This document shows, piece by piece, positions 35,701-42,466 of a DNA stretch of 42,466 nucleotides. The stretch is from the NCBI GenBank assembly GCA_002869605.1, contig PKUI01000163.1, positions 1-42,466 of the forward strand, written 5' to 3'. The position numbers and the translations under genes were made by a program. Under the pieces are notes generated by a model that had not been told where the DNA came from, made no database searches, and worked only from the letters and a program-made list of their open reading frames with translations. The stretch is from Desulfuromonas sp. (GTDB lineage: Bacteria > Desulfobacterota > Desulfuromonadia > Desulfuromonadales > SZUA-401). Each line of letters opens with the position of its first letter. Position 1 is the stretch's first letter.

Positions 35701-36191
35701 GCCTTGATGATGATCGGGTAGCCCGCTTCCTTAGCGAAGATAAGTGCCTCTTCGTCGCTGACAACCGGCTTCGGTGTCCCGGGAACGATCGGCACACCGG
35801 CTGCAATCGCCACCTCACGGCCGGCGACCTTGTCACCGAGGCTGCGCATGATCTCGGGCGTCGGTCCGATGAAAGCGATGCCGGCGCGCTCACAGGCCTC
35901 TGCGAAATCGGCATTCTCAGAAAGGAAACCGTATCCGGGGTGGATCGCATCGACATTCTTCTTGCGCGCCAGGTCGATGATCTCGTCAATACTCAGGTAA
36001 GCATCGATCGGGCCAAGCCCCTTGCCGATCAGGTAGGCCTCGTCGGCCTTGTAGCGGTGCAGGGAAAGGCGATCCTGTTCCGAGTAGATCGCCACGGTAT
36101 TGATACCCAGCTCGGTGCAGGCACGGAAAATTCGGATCGCAATCTCGCCGCGGTTGGCCGCCATGATCTTTTTAAACTGCTTCACTGCCAT
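32736..36191 (-). CDS. pyc: Pyruvate carboxylase (single-chain)
   Basis: 1151 residues in the complete order: biotin carboxylase with the ATP-grasp loop SAGGGGRGMR and IEVNPRIQVEHTVTE (about 1-450); carboxyltransferase starting TTMRDAHQSLMATR, with HTHDTSSNGGA (about 535-800); allosteric/PYC linker; and a C-terminal biotinyl domain with the biotin lysine in EAMKMET (Lys1117). It makes oxaloacetate from pyruvate, CO2 and ATP, the anaplerotic step for acetate-using anaerobes. ATG 36191 is chosen because TTGGAGGTTCTT supplies the ribosome-binding site; the TTG 12 bp upstream is part of that site. The promoter and two operator-like repeats lie at 36208-36347. Confidence 0.96.
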   Translation of the reverse strand: MAVKQFKKIMAANRGEIAIRIFRACTELGINTVAIYSEQDRLSLHRYKADEAYLIGKGLGPIDAYLSIDEIIDLARKKNVDAIHPGYGFLSENADFAEACERAGIAFIGPTPEIMRSLGDKVAGREVAIAAGVPIVPGTPKPVVSDEEALIFAKEAGYPIIIKASAGGGGRGMRVAYNQKELIEGMKSASSEAAAAFGNAAIFLEKYLEQPKHVEVQILGDSHGNLVHFYERDCSIQRRHQKVIEIAPSLYLNKKKREELCGYALKIASAVDYRNAGTIEFLMDKSGAFYFIEVNPRIQVEHTVTELATMRNLVQAQIRIAEGHKLSDPEIGIKSQKDIELRGYAIQSRITTEDPINNFAPDFGTIKAYRTAAGFGVRLDAAAGYAGAVITPHYDSLLVKISTWGLTFSDAARTMDRALQEFRIRGVKTNIGFLERVITHPVFLKGECDTSFLDNHPEIFQLPVKKDRANKILSFIGHTTVNGYPGITPEKKLHFKDLREPEIPEIPYGQAHPRGTRDILREKGPEGLAKWAREHKQLLVTDTTMRDAHQSLMATRFRTFDLDRIAEATAHLGGGLFSLEMWGGATYDVSMRFLSEDPWERLDRLRQKIPNILFQMLLRGSNAVGYTNYPDNVVQEFTVKAAESGIDVFRIFDSLNWAKGMKVAMEAVRERTDAVCEASMCYTGDILDPKRDKYPLTYYVELAKELEKMGAHILAIKDMAGLLKPFAAEKLIKALKNEIGIPIHLHTHDTSSNGGAMLMMAAQAGCDIVDSALSSVSGLTAQPNMNALLATLEGTIWDPQLDQEGLQQLANYWETVRPYYAPFESELRSGTAQVYHHEIPGGQYSNYKPQVEGLGLGHRWEECKEMYRKVNDMFGDLVKVTPSSKIVGDMAMFMVQNNLEPVDVFQRGDELTFPQGVVDFFKGMIGQPHGGFPYELQKIILKGEQPLTCRPGELLEPVDFAAKKEELEKKLEHAVSDRDVLSAVLYPGVFEEFDRHRQEFSDTSFMPTPVFFYGLDVGDEVTVDIEAGKTLIVKLNAIGKVHEDGTRNIYFELNGEPRQVTVKDLSVESDEASHVKADSGDSKQVGAPMPGKIFKLAVSVGDEVKEGDTLLTTEAMKMETNVKSKRDGVVKEVLFKEGDQVDQGDLLVVLE

Positions 36192-36207
36192 AAGAACCTC
36201 CAAGCAG

Positions 36208-36218
36208 AAATAGAACGT
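36208..36218. repeat. Operator-like inverted repeat, copy near the pyc start
   Basis: AAATAGAACGT, an exact inverted copy of 36337-36347. Both resemble half of a TAGAACGTTCTA palindrome; this copy extends to TAGAACGTTA. Confidence 0.4.
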
Positions 36219-36298
36219 TAAGTGGGAGTAAATATTTTTACGGAAACTGAATTTTTTTAATTATTCCGTATAGTTATGTCGCCTTATTCAGCGATGAC

Positions 36299-36327
36299 AC
36301 TCTATATACACTCCCTTCCCATGTCAA
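36299..36327 (-). promoter_or_regulatory. Candidate pyc promoter
   Basis: On the minus strand a consensus TTGACA (36322-36327) faces TAGAGT after 17 nt or TATAGA after 15 nt. It sits between the two inverted AAATAGAACGT copies, about 110 bp upstream of the pyc start. Confidence 0.5.
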
Positions 36328-36336
36328 TATAAAATG

Positions 36337-36347
36337 ACGTTCTATTT
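36337..36347. repeat. Operator-like inverted repeat, copy upstream of the pyc -35 element
   Basis: ACGTTCTATTT, the inverted copy of 36208-36218, begins 9 bp upstream of TTGACA. The pair brackets the promoter, as repressor sites that loop DNA would. Confidence 0.4.
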
Positions 36348-36436
36348 GTAAGCGACTGAAATTACGAAACTTTATTACCGCAACTCACATACGCCACCAG
36401 ATATGGTACGACATCACACTGCTGTCCCATAAAAAA

Positions 36437-36456
36437 GGGCAGCCAACAGGCTGCCC
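36437..36456 (-). terminator. Rho-independent terminator of the VWA lipoprotein gene
   Basis: GGGCAGCC and GGCTGCCC arms with a 4-nt loop. On the minus strand they are followed by TTTTTT (36431-36436). It lies 24 bp beyond the stop codon. Confidence 0.85.
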
Positions 36457-36479
36457 CTTACAACGACAAGTGTTTAGAA

Positions 36480-37127
36480 CTAGTGCTGCAGAATCCGATC
36501 CAGGCGATCGAGGTCATTGACCACTCGCCAGGAACCCTGTCCCGACTCCACCTTGCCACGCCAATCATCGAGACGTCCAAGATATTTACGCGGATCAACG
36601 ATATCCTGACGAAGCTTGGTCACGTTGAGAGCCACGACTTCGATACCGCTCAGCTGCAGCGGAATATCCCGGATATGACCTGGCTTGAGGTCCTCAACCA
36701 GGTCGGAAAAAACCAGGATCGTCTTGCGTCCGGCTTCGGTTTCGTTAAGAAACTCGATCGCCTGCAGAATCCCCCCGGTAATGTCCGTATAGGCACTCCC
36801 TTTGGCTTGCTTGACGTAATCATTAACCTTCTTAACGAAGGTACGCTTCTGTTCATTGGAAACCGACGGACGGTCATCGAAGGTCGCCTTGGCAACAATG
36901 TCTTTTTCACTAAAGCTGCCGGTATCAATACGTGCAACCGCCAGGGCGTCACCAGGATTCAGCGTGCCGAGCAGATAGTTGATAATACTCTGTGCCTTGT
37001 CCAGTTCCATTGTGTAGGTTCCCGATGTGTCTATCAGCATATAGACGGCATGCGAACGGCTCGTGGTATCCACACACCCCGCGAGCAACAATACGAGCAA
37101 GCAAATAGACAGAAGATGTCGTCTCAT
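36480..37127 (-). CDS. Small VWA-type lipoprotein
   Basis: A 215-residue protein with a lipoprotein signal (hydrophobic segment then LLAGC, Cys18) and a von Willebrand A-like fold: the MIDAS-type LIDTSGTY near residue 32, DITGGILQAIEFL and ILVFSDLVEDL. It is predicted to be anchored on the periplasmic side. Its start overlaps the stop of the upstream membrane protein gene by 4 bp (ATGA), so the two are translationally coupled and likely form a complex. Function unknown; similar VWA plus membrane protein pairs act in envelope assembly or MoxR-like systems, but no MoxR gene is here. Confidence 0.82.
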   Translation of the reverse strand: MRRHLLSICLLVLLLAGCVDTTSRSHAVYMLIDTSGTYTMELDKAQSIINYLLGTLNPGDALAVARIDTGSFSEKDIVAKATFDDRPSVSNEQKRTFVKKVNDYVKQAKGSAYTDITGGILQAIEFLNETEAGRKTILVFSDLVEDLKPGHIRDIPLQLSGIEVVALNVTKLRQDIVDPRKYLGRLDDWRGKVESGQGSWRVVNDLDRLDRILQH

Positions 37128-38350
37128 CCCTGGGCCTCCTTGTTTTCGACCGGCATCTTGACCTTACGCTCGGAGCTCCTCTCCGGGAGCTTGCCCTCAA
37201 TCCACAACAAGGGGAAGACGCACAAGTCATAAAGACTAATGATGGCCCTGCCACTGTAAAAGAACAGGCTTGCCAGCAACCTGGAACCAAAGGCCAATGT
37301 ACGGAGGACAAAGGAAAACACCATGCCGAGCAGTGTCCGCAGCGCATGAAAAAAAGACTCGAGCGGGATGGCCACAAAAGCCAGTGCAAAGGGGAGAATG
37401 AAACCGAGCACCATCTGCCCGACGGTCGGAATGACACTCCGCGTCCCCTCAACAACCGCGGCCGCACCGGCTAGACTTTGGCGTAACGCGGCGTTGTCGG
37501 CGGCGATCATGTCGCGCATGAAGGCGAGTGCCGACTCAACCCCGGCAAGCATCAACAAGAAGGAGAAGGAGGTCCAGACCAGACGTCTCCGCATACGATC
37601 ATCGAGTTGACCGATTACCGGGAACATGTGGGTGATACGTAACGATTCCATCAAAAACAGGCCCATCGACATCTCAATCAGGATGATCACCATAGCGGCA
37701 ACATTCGCGGTGCGGACCCCCCCGATATAACTTCCGCCACCGACCATCTCAGACATCGGCAAAGCGATCAGGTTGAAATTGATAATCGCACCGCCGATAG
37801 CAATCACCACCACCAGCCCGGAGATGAAAAACTGGGTGAGCGAAGAGGATGTCAACTGACGTTCGGCAGAAACCGAACCGGCAACGATCTCTTCATAGCG
37901 TTGCATCTTGGCGTCGATCACCTGGGCTCGATCCTCGAGGCTGTTAATGGTCCCACCCACCTCGTCGACGGTATTAGTCAGCTTCCGCCAATAGGGCATC
38001 ATCCGCTTCAGGAGGGCATGACGCTCGCCGCTCGCCTTACGGTACGCAGCCATCGACTCCTTGTGGTGGCGGTCAAAAGTTCCCTGGATATCCTTGAGAA
38101 TCTTGCCGATAATTCCTTCATCCCGCGCAGGAATCTTCGCCACCGCATCCACGGCCTCCACCCATTCGGGTGGCGAAGGCGGAACATCTGTAGCCTCACG
38201 ATAGTCCTCATCGATGCGGGTAATCAGGTCCGACATACTACGGTGCAAGGCAGGATAGCTCTGCAGATCCCGACGGACCGTGGCTTCGACACGCAGGAAC
38301 TCGCGCTGCAGTTCCTTTTCAACCTGTTCGCGCCCTGCGGCGAGCAGCAC
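37124..38350 (-). CDS. Multi-helix membrane protein, main part
   Basis: 408 residues from GTG 38350, five codons after the TAG. The first ~170 residues are soluble and helical, probably coiled coil. A hydrophobic half follows with helices around 172-195, 210-230, 245-270, 305-330 and 340-375. A conserved-looking MVGGGSYIGGVRTANVAA loop may be functional. I do not recognise the family. It ends in an ATGA overlap with the VWA lipoprotein gene, so both act together, presumably in the inner membrane and periplasm. No ribosome-binding site is evident at GTG 38350, so the natural start is more likely 38542. Confidence 0.65.
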   Translation of the reverse strand: MLLAAGREQVEKELQREFLRVEATVRRDLQSYPALHRSMSDLITRIDEDYREATDVPPSPPEWVEAVDAVAKIPARDEGIIGKILKDIQGTFDRHHKESMAAYRKASGERHALLKRMMPYWRKLTNTVDEVGGTINSLEDRAQVIDAKMQRYEEIVAGSVSAERQLTSSSLTQFFISGLVVVIAIGGAIINFNLIALPMSEMVGGGSYIGGVRTANVAAMVIILIEMSMGLFLMESLRITHMFPVIGQLDDRMRRRLVWTSFSFLLMLAGVESALAFMRDMIAADNAALRQSLAGAAAVVEGTRSVIPTVGQMVLGFILPFALAFVAIPLESFFHALRTLLGMVFSFVLRTLAFGSRLLASLFFYSGRAIISLYDLCVFPLLWIEGKLPERSSERKVKMPVENKEAQG

Positions 38351-38542
38351 TTCGCGATTTCGCTAGCGTAATCGCGACTCTGTAACACGTAGCGAACGCG
38401 CCGAGAGACGAAAGGCGTTACTCCACACCCGGCAAAAATTTTTGATCGCAAAATGTGCCTGTTTGCGTGCCAGGTAGAGCAAAACAATGGAAACCAGCAG
38501 CCAGACGACAGCATAATTGCTGAACCAGGTAGCTTCCGACAT
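37124..38542 (-). pseudogene. Membrane protein gene interrupted by an in-frame TAG
   Basis: ATG 38542 follows a proper ribosome-binding site (AAGGAG, 9-nt spacer) and opens a frame that runs to TGA 37124 with only one interruption, TAG at 38363-38365 (codon 60). The first 59 codons encode an N-terminal membrane helix (AVVWLLVSIVLLYLARK) and a basic segment, just what the downstream part lacks. Total length would be ~471 residues. The interruption is a point nonsense change, a sequencing error or readthrough. Confidence 0.7.
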
Positions 38543-38705
38543 AACACGTTACTCCTTTCAACTTGGCCCTGCTTCACGATGATAGGAGGACGTACGGGCA
38601 ACAAGCGAAGTATGCAGACCGCAAGATCTGCAACAATTAGTCCATGTTCTCTCATGGAGGCGCGATCATCTTGATTCAGCCGCTTTTTCGTGTTAGCGTA
38701 GCAAA

Positions 38706-38721
38706 CGTCAATATGTTGACG
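38706..38721. promoter_or_regulatory. Palindrome in front of the NtrC-type regulator gene
   Basis: CGTCAA-TATG-TTGACG, 6-bp arms, ends 16 bp before ATG 38738. It lies in the shared control region with the divergent membrane protein gene and may be an operator for either. Confidence 0.4.
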
Positions 38722-38737
38722 AACACAGGGAGACCAC

Positions 38738-40120
38738 ATGAACAGAGTACCCCGCATCCTGATCGTTGACGACGATCCCGCCAACCGCGAAGGCTTGTCA
38801 CTGCTGCTCGGCCAGGAGAACTACCAGGTGGAGGGTGTAGCGTCGGGAGAAGAAGCCCTTGAACGGCTGGAGAAATCATCGGCCGAGGTCATCATCACCG
38901 ACCTGTTCCTGCCCGGCATGAGCGGCATCGAGATTCTCAAGCAGGTCAAGGAAAACGCACCACTGACCAACGTCATTCTGGTCACCGGTAAAGCCAGCGC
39001 CGAATCGGCCGTTGAGGCGATGAAAGAGGGGGCGTTCGACTATATCACCAAGCCGGTCAACATCGAACACCTCAAGGTCCAGGTCGCCAAGGCTCTGGAA
39101 AAAAACAAGCTGCTGGTCGAGAACCTGTATCTGCGCGAACAGCTTCACGGACGCTACCGCTTTGACAACATCATCGGCACCAGTCCAGCCATGCAACAGG
39201 TCTTCCAGCGCATGGAACGTATCGTCGAAACCGACTCGACCATTCTCATCCTCGGCGAATCGGGAACCGGCAAGGAGCTGGTCGCCAAGGCGATCCACTT
39301 CAACGGCCCACGCAAAGACAAACCGTATGTCGCGATCAACTGTGGCGCCATCCCTTCCGAACTGCTCGAAAGCGAACTGTTCGGCCACGTGAAGGGCTCG
39401 TTTACCGGAGCGGTGGCCGACAAGGCCGGCAAGTTCGAAATCGCCAACGGCGGCACGATCTTTCTTGACGAGATCGGCACCATGCCCCAGCACCTGCAGA
39501 CCAAGCTGTTGCGTGTTCTGCAGGAACAGGAGATCGAACGGGTCGGCTCGTCGAAGCCGCTCAAGCTCAATGTCAGGGTCATCTCGGCAACCAATGCAAA
39601 CCTGCAGGAGGAGGTTCGACAAGGACGCTTCCGTGACGACCTCTTCTATCGCCTGAACGTCATCCCAATCGAGCTCCCTCCCCTGCGTGAACGGAGGGAA
39701 GATGTCTCGCTGTTGGCACGACACTTCCTGCAGAAGATCTGCCCCGAAATGCGTCGTCCGGTGATGACCATCTCCCCGGCAGCGATGCGCGCCCTGGAAG
39801 CTTACAACTGGCCGGGCAACGTCCGCGAAATGGAAAATGTCGTCGAGCGGATCGTCGCGCTCACCGACGGCGACACCATCCAGGCGGACGATTTACCCGA
39901 AGGGATCGGCAAGGTCGCCATTAACGGACACCTTGACCTCTATGCTCCGCGCGTCACGACCGACGGTGTCGACATGCCGCAGGTCATCGAGGGGATCGAA
40001 AGACGCCTGATCGGTGAGGCGCTCTCACTCGGACGGGGGGTCAAGGCGCGCGCAGCCCGACTGCTCGGCATCAACCGCACGACCCTGGTCGAAAAGATCA
40101 AACGTCTGGGGCTGGAATGA
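38738..40120 (+). CDS. NtrC-family sigma-54-dependent response regulator
   Basis: 460 residues. The receiver domain has the acidic cluster VDDDPAN, phospho-acceptor Asp55 (ITDLFLPGMSG) and TKPVN lysine. The AAA+ domain has Walker A LGESGTGKE (~173), GSFTGA as the sigma-54 contact loop (Ser for the usual Ala) and Walker B GGTIFLDEIG. The Fis-type HTH follows at the C-terminus (GVKARAARLLGINRTTLVEKIKRLGL). It activates sigma-54 promoters when phosphorylated. No histidine kinase is adjacent, so the partner is elsewhere. GGGAG precedes ATG 38738. The stop overlaps the next gene's start (ATGA). Confidence 0.93.
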   Translation: MNRVPRILIVDDDPANREGLSLLLGQENYQVEGVASGEEALERLEKSSAEVIITDLFLPGMSGIEILKQVKENAPLTNVILVTGKASAESAVEAMKEGAFDYITKPVNIEHLKVQVAKALEKNKLLVENLYLREQLHGRYRFDNIIGTSPAMQQVFQRMERIVETDSTILILGESGTGKELVAKAIHFNGPRKDKPYVAINCGAIPSELLESELFGHVKGSFTGAVADKAGKFEIANGGTIFLDEIGTMPQHLQTKLLRVLQEQEIERVGSSKPLKLNVRVISATNANLQEEVRQGRFRDDLFYRLNVIPIELPPLRERREDVSLLARHFLQKICPEMRRPVMTISPAAMRALEAYNWPGNVREMENVVERIVALTDGDTIQADDLPEGIGKVAINGHLDLYAPRVTTDGVDMPQVIEGIERRLIGEALSLGRGVKARAARLLGINRTTLVEKIKRLGLE

Positions 40121-40809
40121 ACGACCTGCCTGCCGATCAGGTCAAACTTTTGCACAGCTACCGCAACCTGCTGCAAGAGATCGACACATGGTTCAACCGC
40201 TGCCAAAGCAGCTATCCCGGACAGATCACCTGCCATAAGTCCTGCAGCGGCTGTTGCCGGGGGCTTTTCGACATCACGCTGCTGGACGCAGCACTGATCC
40301 AGCAGGGGACAGCACAGCTCCCGGAGCATTTACGCAGCGAAATCATCACTCGCTGCCATGCTCGCGTCCGCGAGCTTCAGAAATGCTGGCCCACATTTTC
40401 TTCTCCCTGGATTCTCAATCGCCTCCCCGCCGATCAATGGCAGCAAATGCCCGAAGATGATCCTACCCCCTGCGCCCTGCTTTCTGCTACCGGCACGTGT
40501 GAAATCTACCCCTACCGCCCGATGATCTGCAGACTCCACGGTCTGCCGAATATCGACCTTTCCGGTGAGGACTTCAGCAGCGAGCTGTGCACACTGAATT
40601 TTAAGGGGAGCAACCCTCGAACGCTGCATGGGTTACGCTGGAGATTTCACCAGATTTTCGAAGCGGAGATTGGACTGTTTGAGGATTTCACCCGGCAGTT
40701 GAGCGGGCATAGCCTGCGCGAACTCGACACCTTCATCCCGTGCGCACCGCTGATCGACTTCAAACGCGGCGACTGGGGTACTGTTCTTGCGGATTATGAT
40801 GCGGAATAG
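40117..40809 (+). CDS. YkgJ family cysteine-cluster protein
   Basis: A 230-residue protein with the YkgJ/UPF0153 cysteine pattern: CHKSCSGCC at residues 39-47, then PCALLSATGTCEIYPYRPMICRLHG, and a later ELCTLNF. The family is thought to bind a metal or Fe-S centre; its role is unknown. Its ATG overlaps the NtrC-type regulator stop, so the two are co-translated. Its 3' end overlaps the WYL regulator's end by 16 bp, tail to tail. Confidence 0.88.
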   Translation: MNDLPADQVKLLHSYRNLLQEIDTWFNRCQSSYPGQITCHKSCSGCCRGLFDITLLDAALIQQGTAQLPEHLRSEIITRCHARVRELQKCWPTFSSPWILNRLPADQWQQMPEDDPTPCALLSATGTCEIYPYRPMICRLHGLPNIDLSGEDFSSELCTLNFKGSNPRTLHGLRWRFHQIFEAEIGLFEDFTRQLSGHSLRELDTFIPCAPLIDFKRGDWGTVLADYDAE

Positions 40810-41804
40810 GCCTCAAGCGCGGCCGTTAACCCGGAACGGAAGGCCTCGCGCAACGAGGGCGGTTCGAGGACTTCAACATGTGGCAGGTAGGAGTAAAGCC
40901 AGGCCAGAAGCTCCTTCTCGCCGCTGGCAGTGAGCCCCAACACAACCGCACCATCCGGTTCATCGACCAGTTCCTGGCTCGGGTGCCATTCGCGCTCGCG
41001 AATCAGGTGAGCTATCGGCGCCGCAAAACGGACACGTATCTGCTGCGGCTCGTCATCGATCAACCCGAAGGCGCTCCCGGTAAGATCGGCGACCGTGAAG
41101 TCCTCTGGAACCTCGAAGCGCTCCTCCAACAGTTCCACGGCATCGATCCGGTCAACCAGAAACATCCGCAACGCCTTGCGATTATGGGCATAGCCGCCAA
41201 GATACAGGGCCCCGCCGTAAAACAGTACGGTGTAGGGGTCGAAGTGATAGGCCTGGCTCTCCCGGCGCGCCGGGGTGTAATGCAGCACAAGCGAAAACTG
41301 ATATAGCAATGCACGCCGCAGCTCCTGCAGCAGCTTACGTTGGCGGGAATAGTCGCGCAGCCCCTGAAAACGCGGGGCCACCGTTTCGGCTATCCGCTCC
41401 AGATGCGCGACACTACGGGGCGGCAAGCTGGAACGCAGGCGTCCGAAGATCGCATCGAGGTCTTCCTGAAAGGGGGTCCCGGCCAGAAAAGCGAGCTGCC
41501 CACGGCACAGGTAAAGGGTCATCAACTCTTCCAGGGAAAAGGTCAACGGCTTGAGATTTTTGAACCCGGTGAGGAAACTGTAAAGCACCTGCCCATCAGC
41601 CGTTGTCTCACGTGTCAGCGGGTAGCCCGCCGCAGAGATCGCCTCCAGATCACGATAGATGGTGCGCCGGGTAACCCCGGTCTCTTCCACCAGTTCTTCG
41701 ACAGTCGCACCATAGCGCGCCTCGAGGATACGGATGACGTCGTGGAGGCGTGCCGCCTGGCTGTATTTTTTTGCCGGTTTCCCCGGTCGCCTAGAACTCG
41801 TCAC
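40794..41804 (-). CDS. WYL-domain transcriptional regulator
   Basis: About 336 residues from GTG 41804, which follows GGCGGAG; the frame is open further upstream but that part is the MazG gene read in another frame. An N-terminal HTH_11/DeoR-type helix-turn-helix (ATVEELVEETGVTRRTIYRDLEAI) is followed by a WYL domain (YHFDPYTVLFYGGALYLGGYAH and RKALRMFLVDRI) and a WYL C-terminal extension. WYL regulators bind small ligands or nucleic acids and often respond to DNA damage or phage. Its start overlaps the end of the MazG-like gene by 14 bp, so they share a transcript. Confidence 0.9.
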   Translation of the reverse strand: MTSSRRPGKPAKKYSQAARLHDVIRILEARYGATVEELVEETGVTRRTIYRDLEAISAAGYPLTRETTADGQVLYSFLTGFKNLKPLTFSLEELMTLYLCRGQLAFLAGTPFQEDLDAIFGRLRSSLPPRSVAHLERIAETVAPRFQGLRDYSRQRKLLQELRRALLYQFSLVLHYTPARRESQAYHFDPYTVLFYGGALYLGGYAHNRKALRMFLVDRIDAVELLEERFEVPEDFTVADLTGSAFGLIDDEPQQIRVRFAAPIAHLIREREWHPSQELVDEPDGAVVLGLTASGEKELLAWLYSYLPHVEVLEPPSLREAFRSGLTAALEAYSAS

Positions 41805-42174
41805 GCTCTCCGCCCTGATAGTAGGTATACTTGTGGGATTTACCGCGCACCTTCTCCTTGGGATACTTGCGGATATTCTTGTCCATCTTGGCCTGCACGG
41901 TACTCGCCAGGTCGAGCCCCAGGTAGTTGGACAGCGAGAGACTGTAAATAACAATATCGGCCAACTCCTCACCGATGTCGGACAGGGCCTCGTCGTCGAG
42001 GTTCTTCGATTGTTCAACCGTCAACCACTGGAAGTGCTCCATCAGCTCGGCCGCCTCGATGGCGATCGACATGGAGAGGTTCTTGGGGGTGTGAAACTGC
42101 TCCCAGTCCCTCTCCCGGACAAAGGTCGCCATGCGATCTTTCAACTCCTGCAGCGTCGTTTGAGCATCGTTCAT
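41791..42174 (-). CDS. MazG-like nucleotide pyrophosphohydrolase
   Basis: A 127-residue all-alpha NTP pyrophosphohydrolase of the MazG/RS21-C6 type. The metal-binding EXXE helices are visible: SIAIEAAELMEHFQW and IGEELADIVIYSLSLSNYLGLD, ending in a basic KMDKNIRKYPKEKVRGKS tail typical of dCTPase-like members. It hydrolyses non-canonical or deoxynucleoside triphosphates to monophosphates in the cytoplasm. ATG 42174 follows GGAGGGG at short distance. It is the first gene of a two-gene unit with the WYL regulator. Confidence 0.92.
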   Translation of the reverse strand: MNDAQTTLQELKDRMATFVRERDWEQFHTPKNLSMSIAIEAAELMEHFQWLTVEQSKNLDDEALSDIGEELADIVIYSLSLSNYLGLDLASTVQAKMDKNIRKYPKEKVRGKSHKYTYYQGGERDEF

Positions 42175-42352
42175 AACCCCTCCTTGTGACGTATTCTGTC
42201 TAGTTATACCCTATACCTGTGCGCCTGCCTAGCGACGAACAGACAAAACACAGCTCTTGCATCGAGAGAAAATAACGGGGACGGCACTACCAGACCAATT
42301 ACCACATAGTCTGTCCCTATGCGAACAACGCTATCCTTCACTGAAACAACAA

Positions 42353-42374
42353 AGGCCCGTCACCGGACGGGCCT
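42353..42374. terminator. Stem-loop near the right edge
   Basis: AGGCCCGTC and GACGGGCCT flank a 4-nt loop, with TCTTAATT on the plus strand and TTTGTTGTTT on the minus strand. It probably ends a gene lying beyond the right edge on the minus strand. Nothing else is recognisable between 42175 and 42466. Confidence 0.6.
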
Positions 42375-42466
42375 CTTAATTCGGTATAAGCATAATACGA
42401 CAATACATTCATGTAGCACACCACCGCAAGCATTAGACTTACTACACATTTTGCCTTTTATGATAA

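Noticed and set aside
38224..38784. 186-residue minus-strand frame upstream of the membrane protein
   Set aside because: Wrong frame, Cys/Arg-rich shadow composition, and it overlaps the start of the NtrC-type regulator. The frame with a ribosome-binding site at 38542 is the real one.

Overview
The window looks like chromosomal DNA of an anaerobic Desulfobacterota, probably of the Desulfuromonadia (Desulfuromonas/Geobacter-like). This is inferred from gene content (rubrerythrin, bacteriohemerythrin, a hydrogenase-domain sigma-54 regulator, GAF-type PtsP, single-chain pyruvate carboxylase, response regulators with PilZ) and a GC-rich base composition. No marker gene fixes the genus.

Region 1 (452-10177, + strand) is the most unusual part: an apparent RiPP operon. 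Its order is a lasso-type B2 transglutaminase-fold leader peptidase, a PqqD-like recognition element (RRE), a 29-residue peptide at 1231-1320 that is too short for ordinary gene calling, a stem-loop, an HPr-kinase-like P-loop protein, a radical SAM/SPASM-like enzyme, an ABC exporter, a B12-binding-type radical SAM protein with a second CX3CX2C motif, a third radical SAM enzyme and a nucleotidyltransferase-fold protein. The peptide has a YxxP leader motif of the kind RREs bind and ends in seven consecutive tyrosines. No lasso cyclase (asparagine-synthetase-like) is present, so the product should not be a canonical lasso peptide. I infer a tyrosine-tail-derived modified peptide of unknown structure.

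Region 2 (10232-14855) is a tRNA-Leu(CAA) gene whose 3' end is repeated 4.4 kb downstream. Between the copies lie an integrase N-terminal remnant and a 1084-aa MopE-repeat/VWA lipoprotein gene; the presumed native tRNA terminator follows the distal copy. This is a decayed integrated island.

Region 3 (14936-26324) holds housekeeping and signalling genes: mntP, cyclophilin, a REC-PilZ regulator, a cyclic-nucleotide-binding protein, an AI-2E/PerM family membrane protein, bacteriohemerythrin, a histidine kinase broken by a TAA codon, rlmKL, an FKBP isomerase, a PHP phosphoesterase and two peptide-ABC ATPases.

Region 4 (26342-29013) encodes an Fe-hydrogenase-domain sensor fused to a sigma-54 activator, with an in-frame TAG between the halves. 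A related palindrome lies on each side of the gene. The second lies about 190 bp upstream of a sigma-54 promoter that points at a roughly 106-nt structured intergenic transcript with a strong terminator, a candidate small RNA.

Region 5 (29079-42466) holds ptsP, a YjdM zinc-ribbon gene, rubrerythrin, pyruvate carboxylase with an operator-like repeat pair, a VWA lipoprotein/membrane protein pair (the latter with an in-frame TAG), an NtrC-type regulator, a YkgJ-type cysteine cluster protein, a WYL regulator and a MazG-like pyrophosphohydrolase. Three otherwise intact reading frames in the window are each split by a single in-frame stop codon. No CRISPR array, rRNA or complete insertion sequence was seen.
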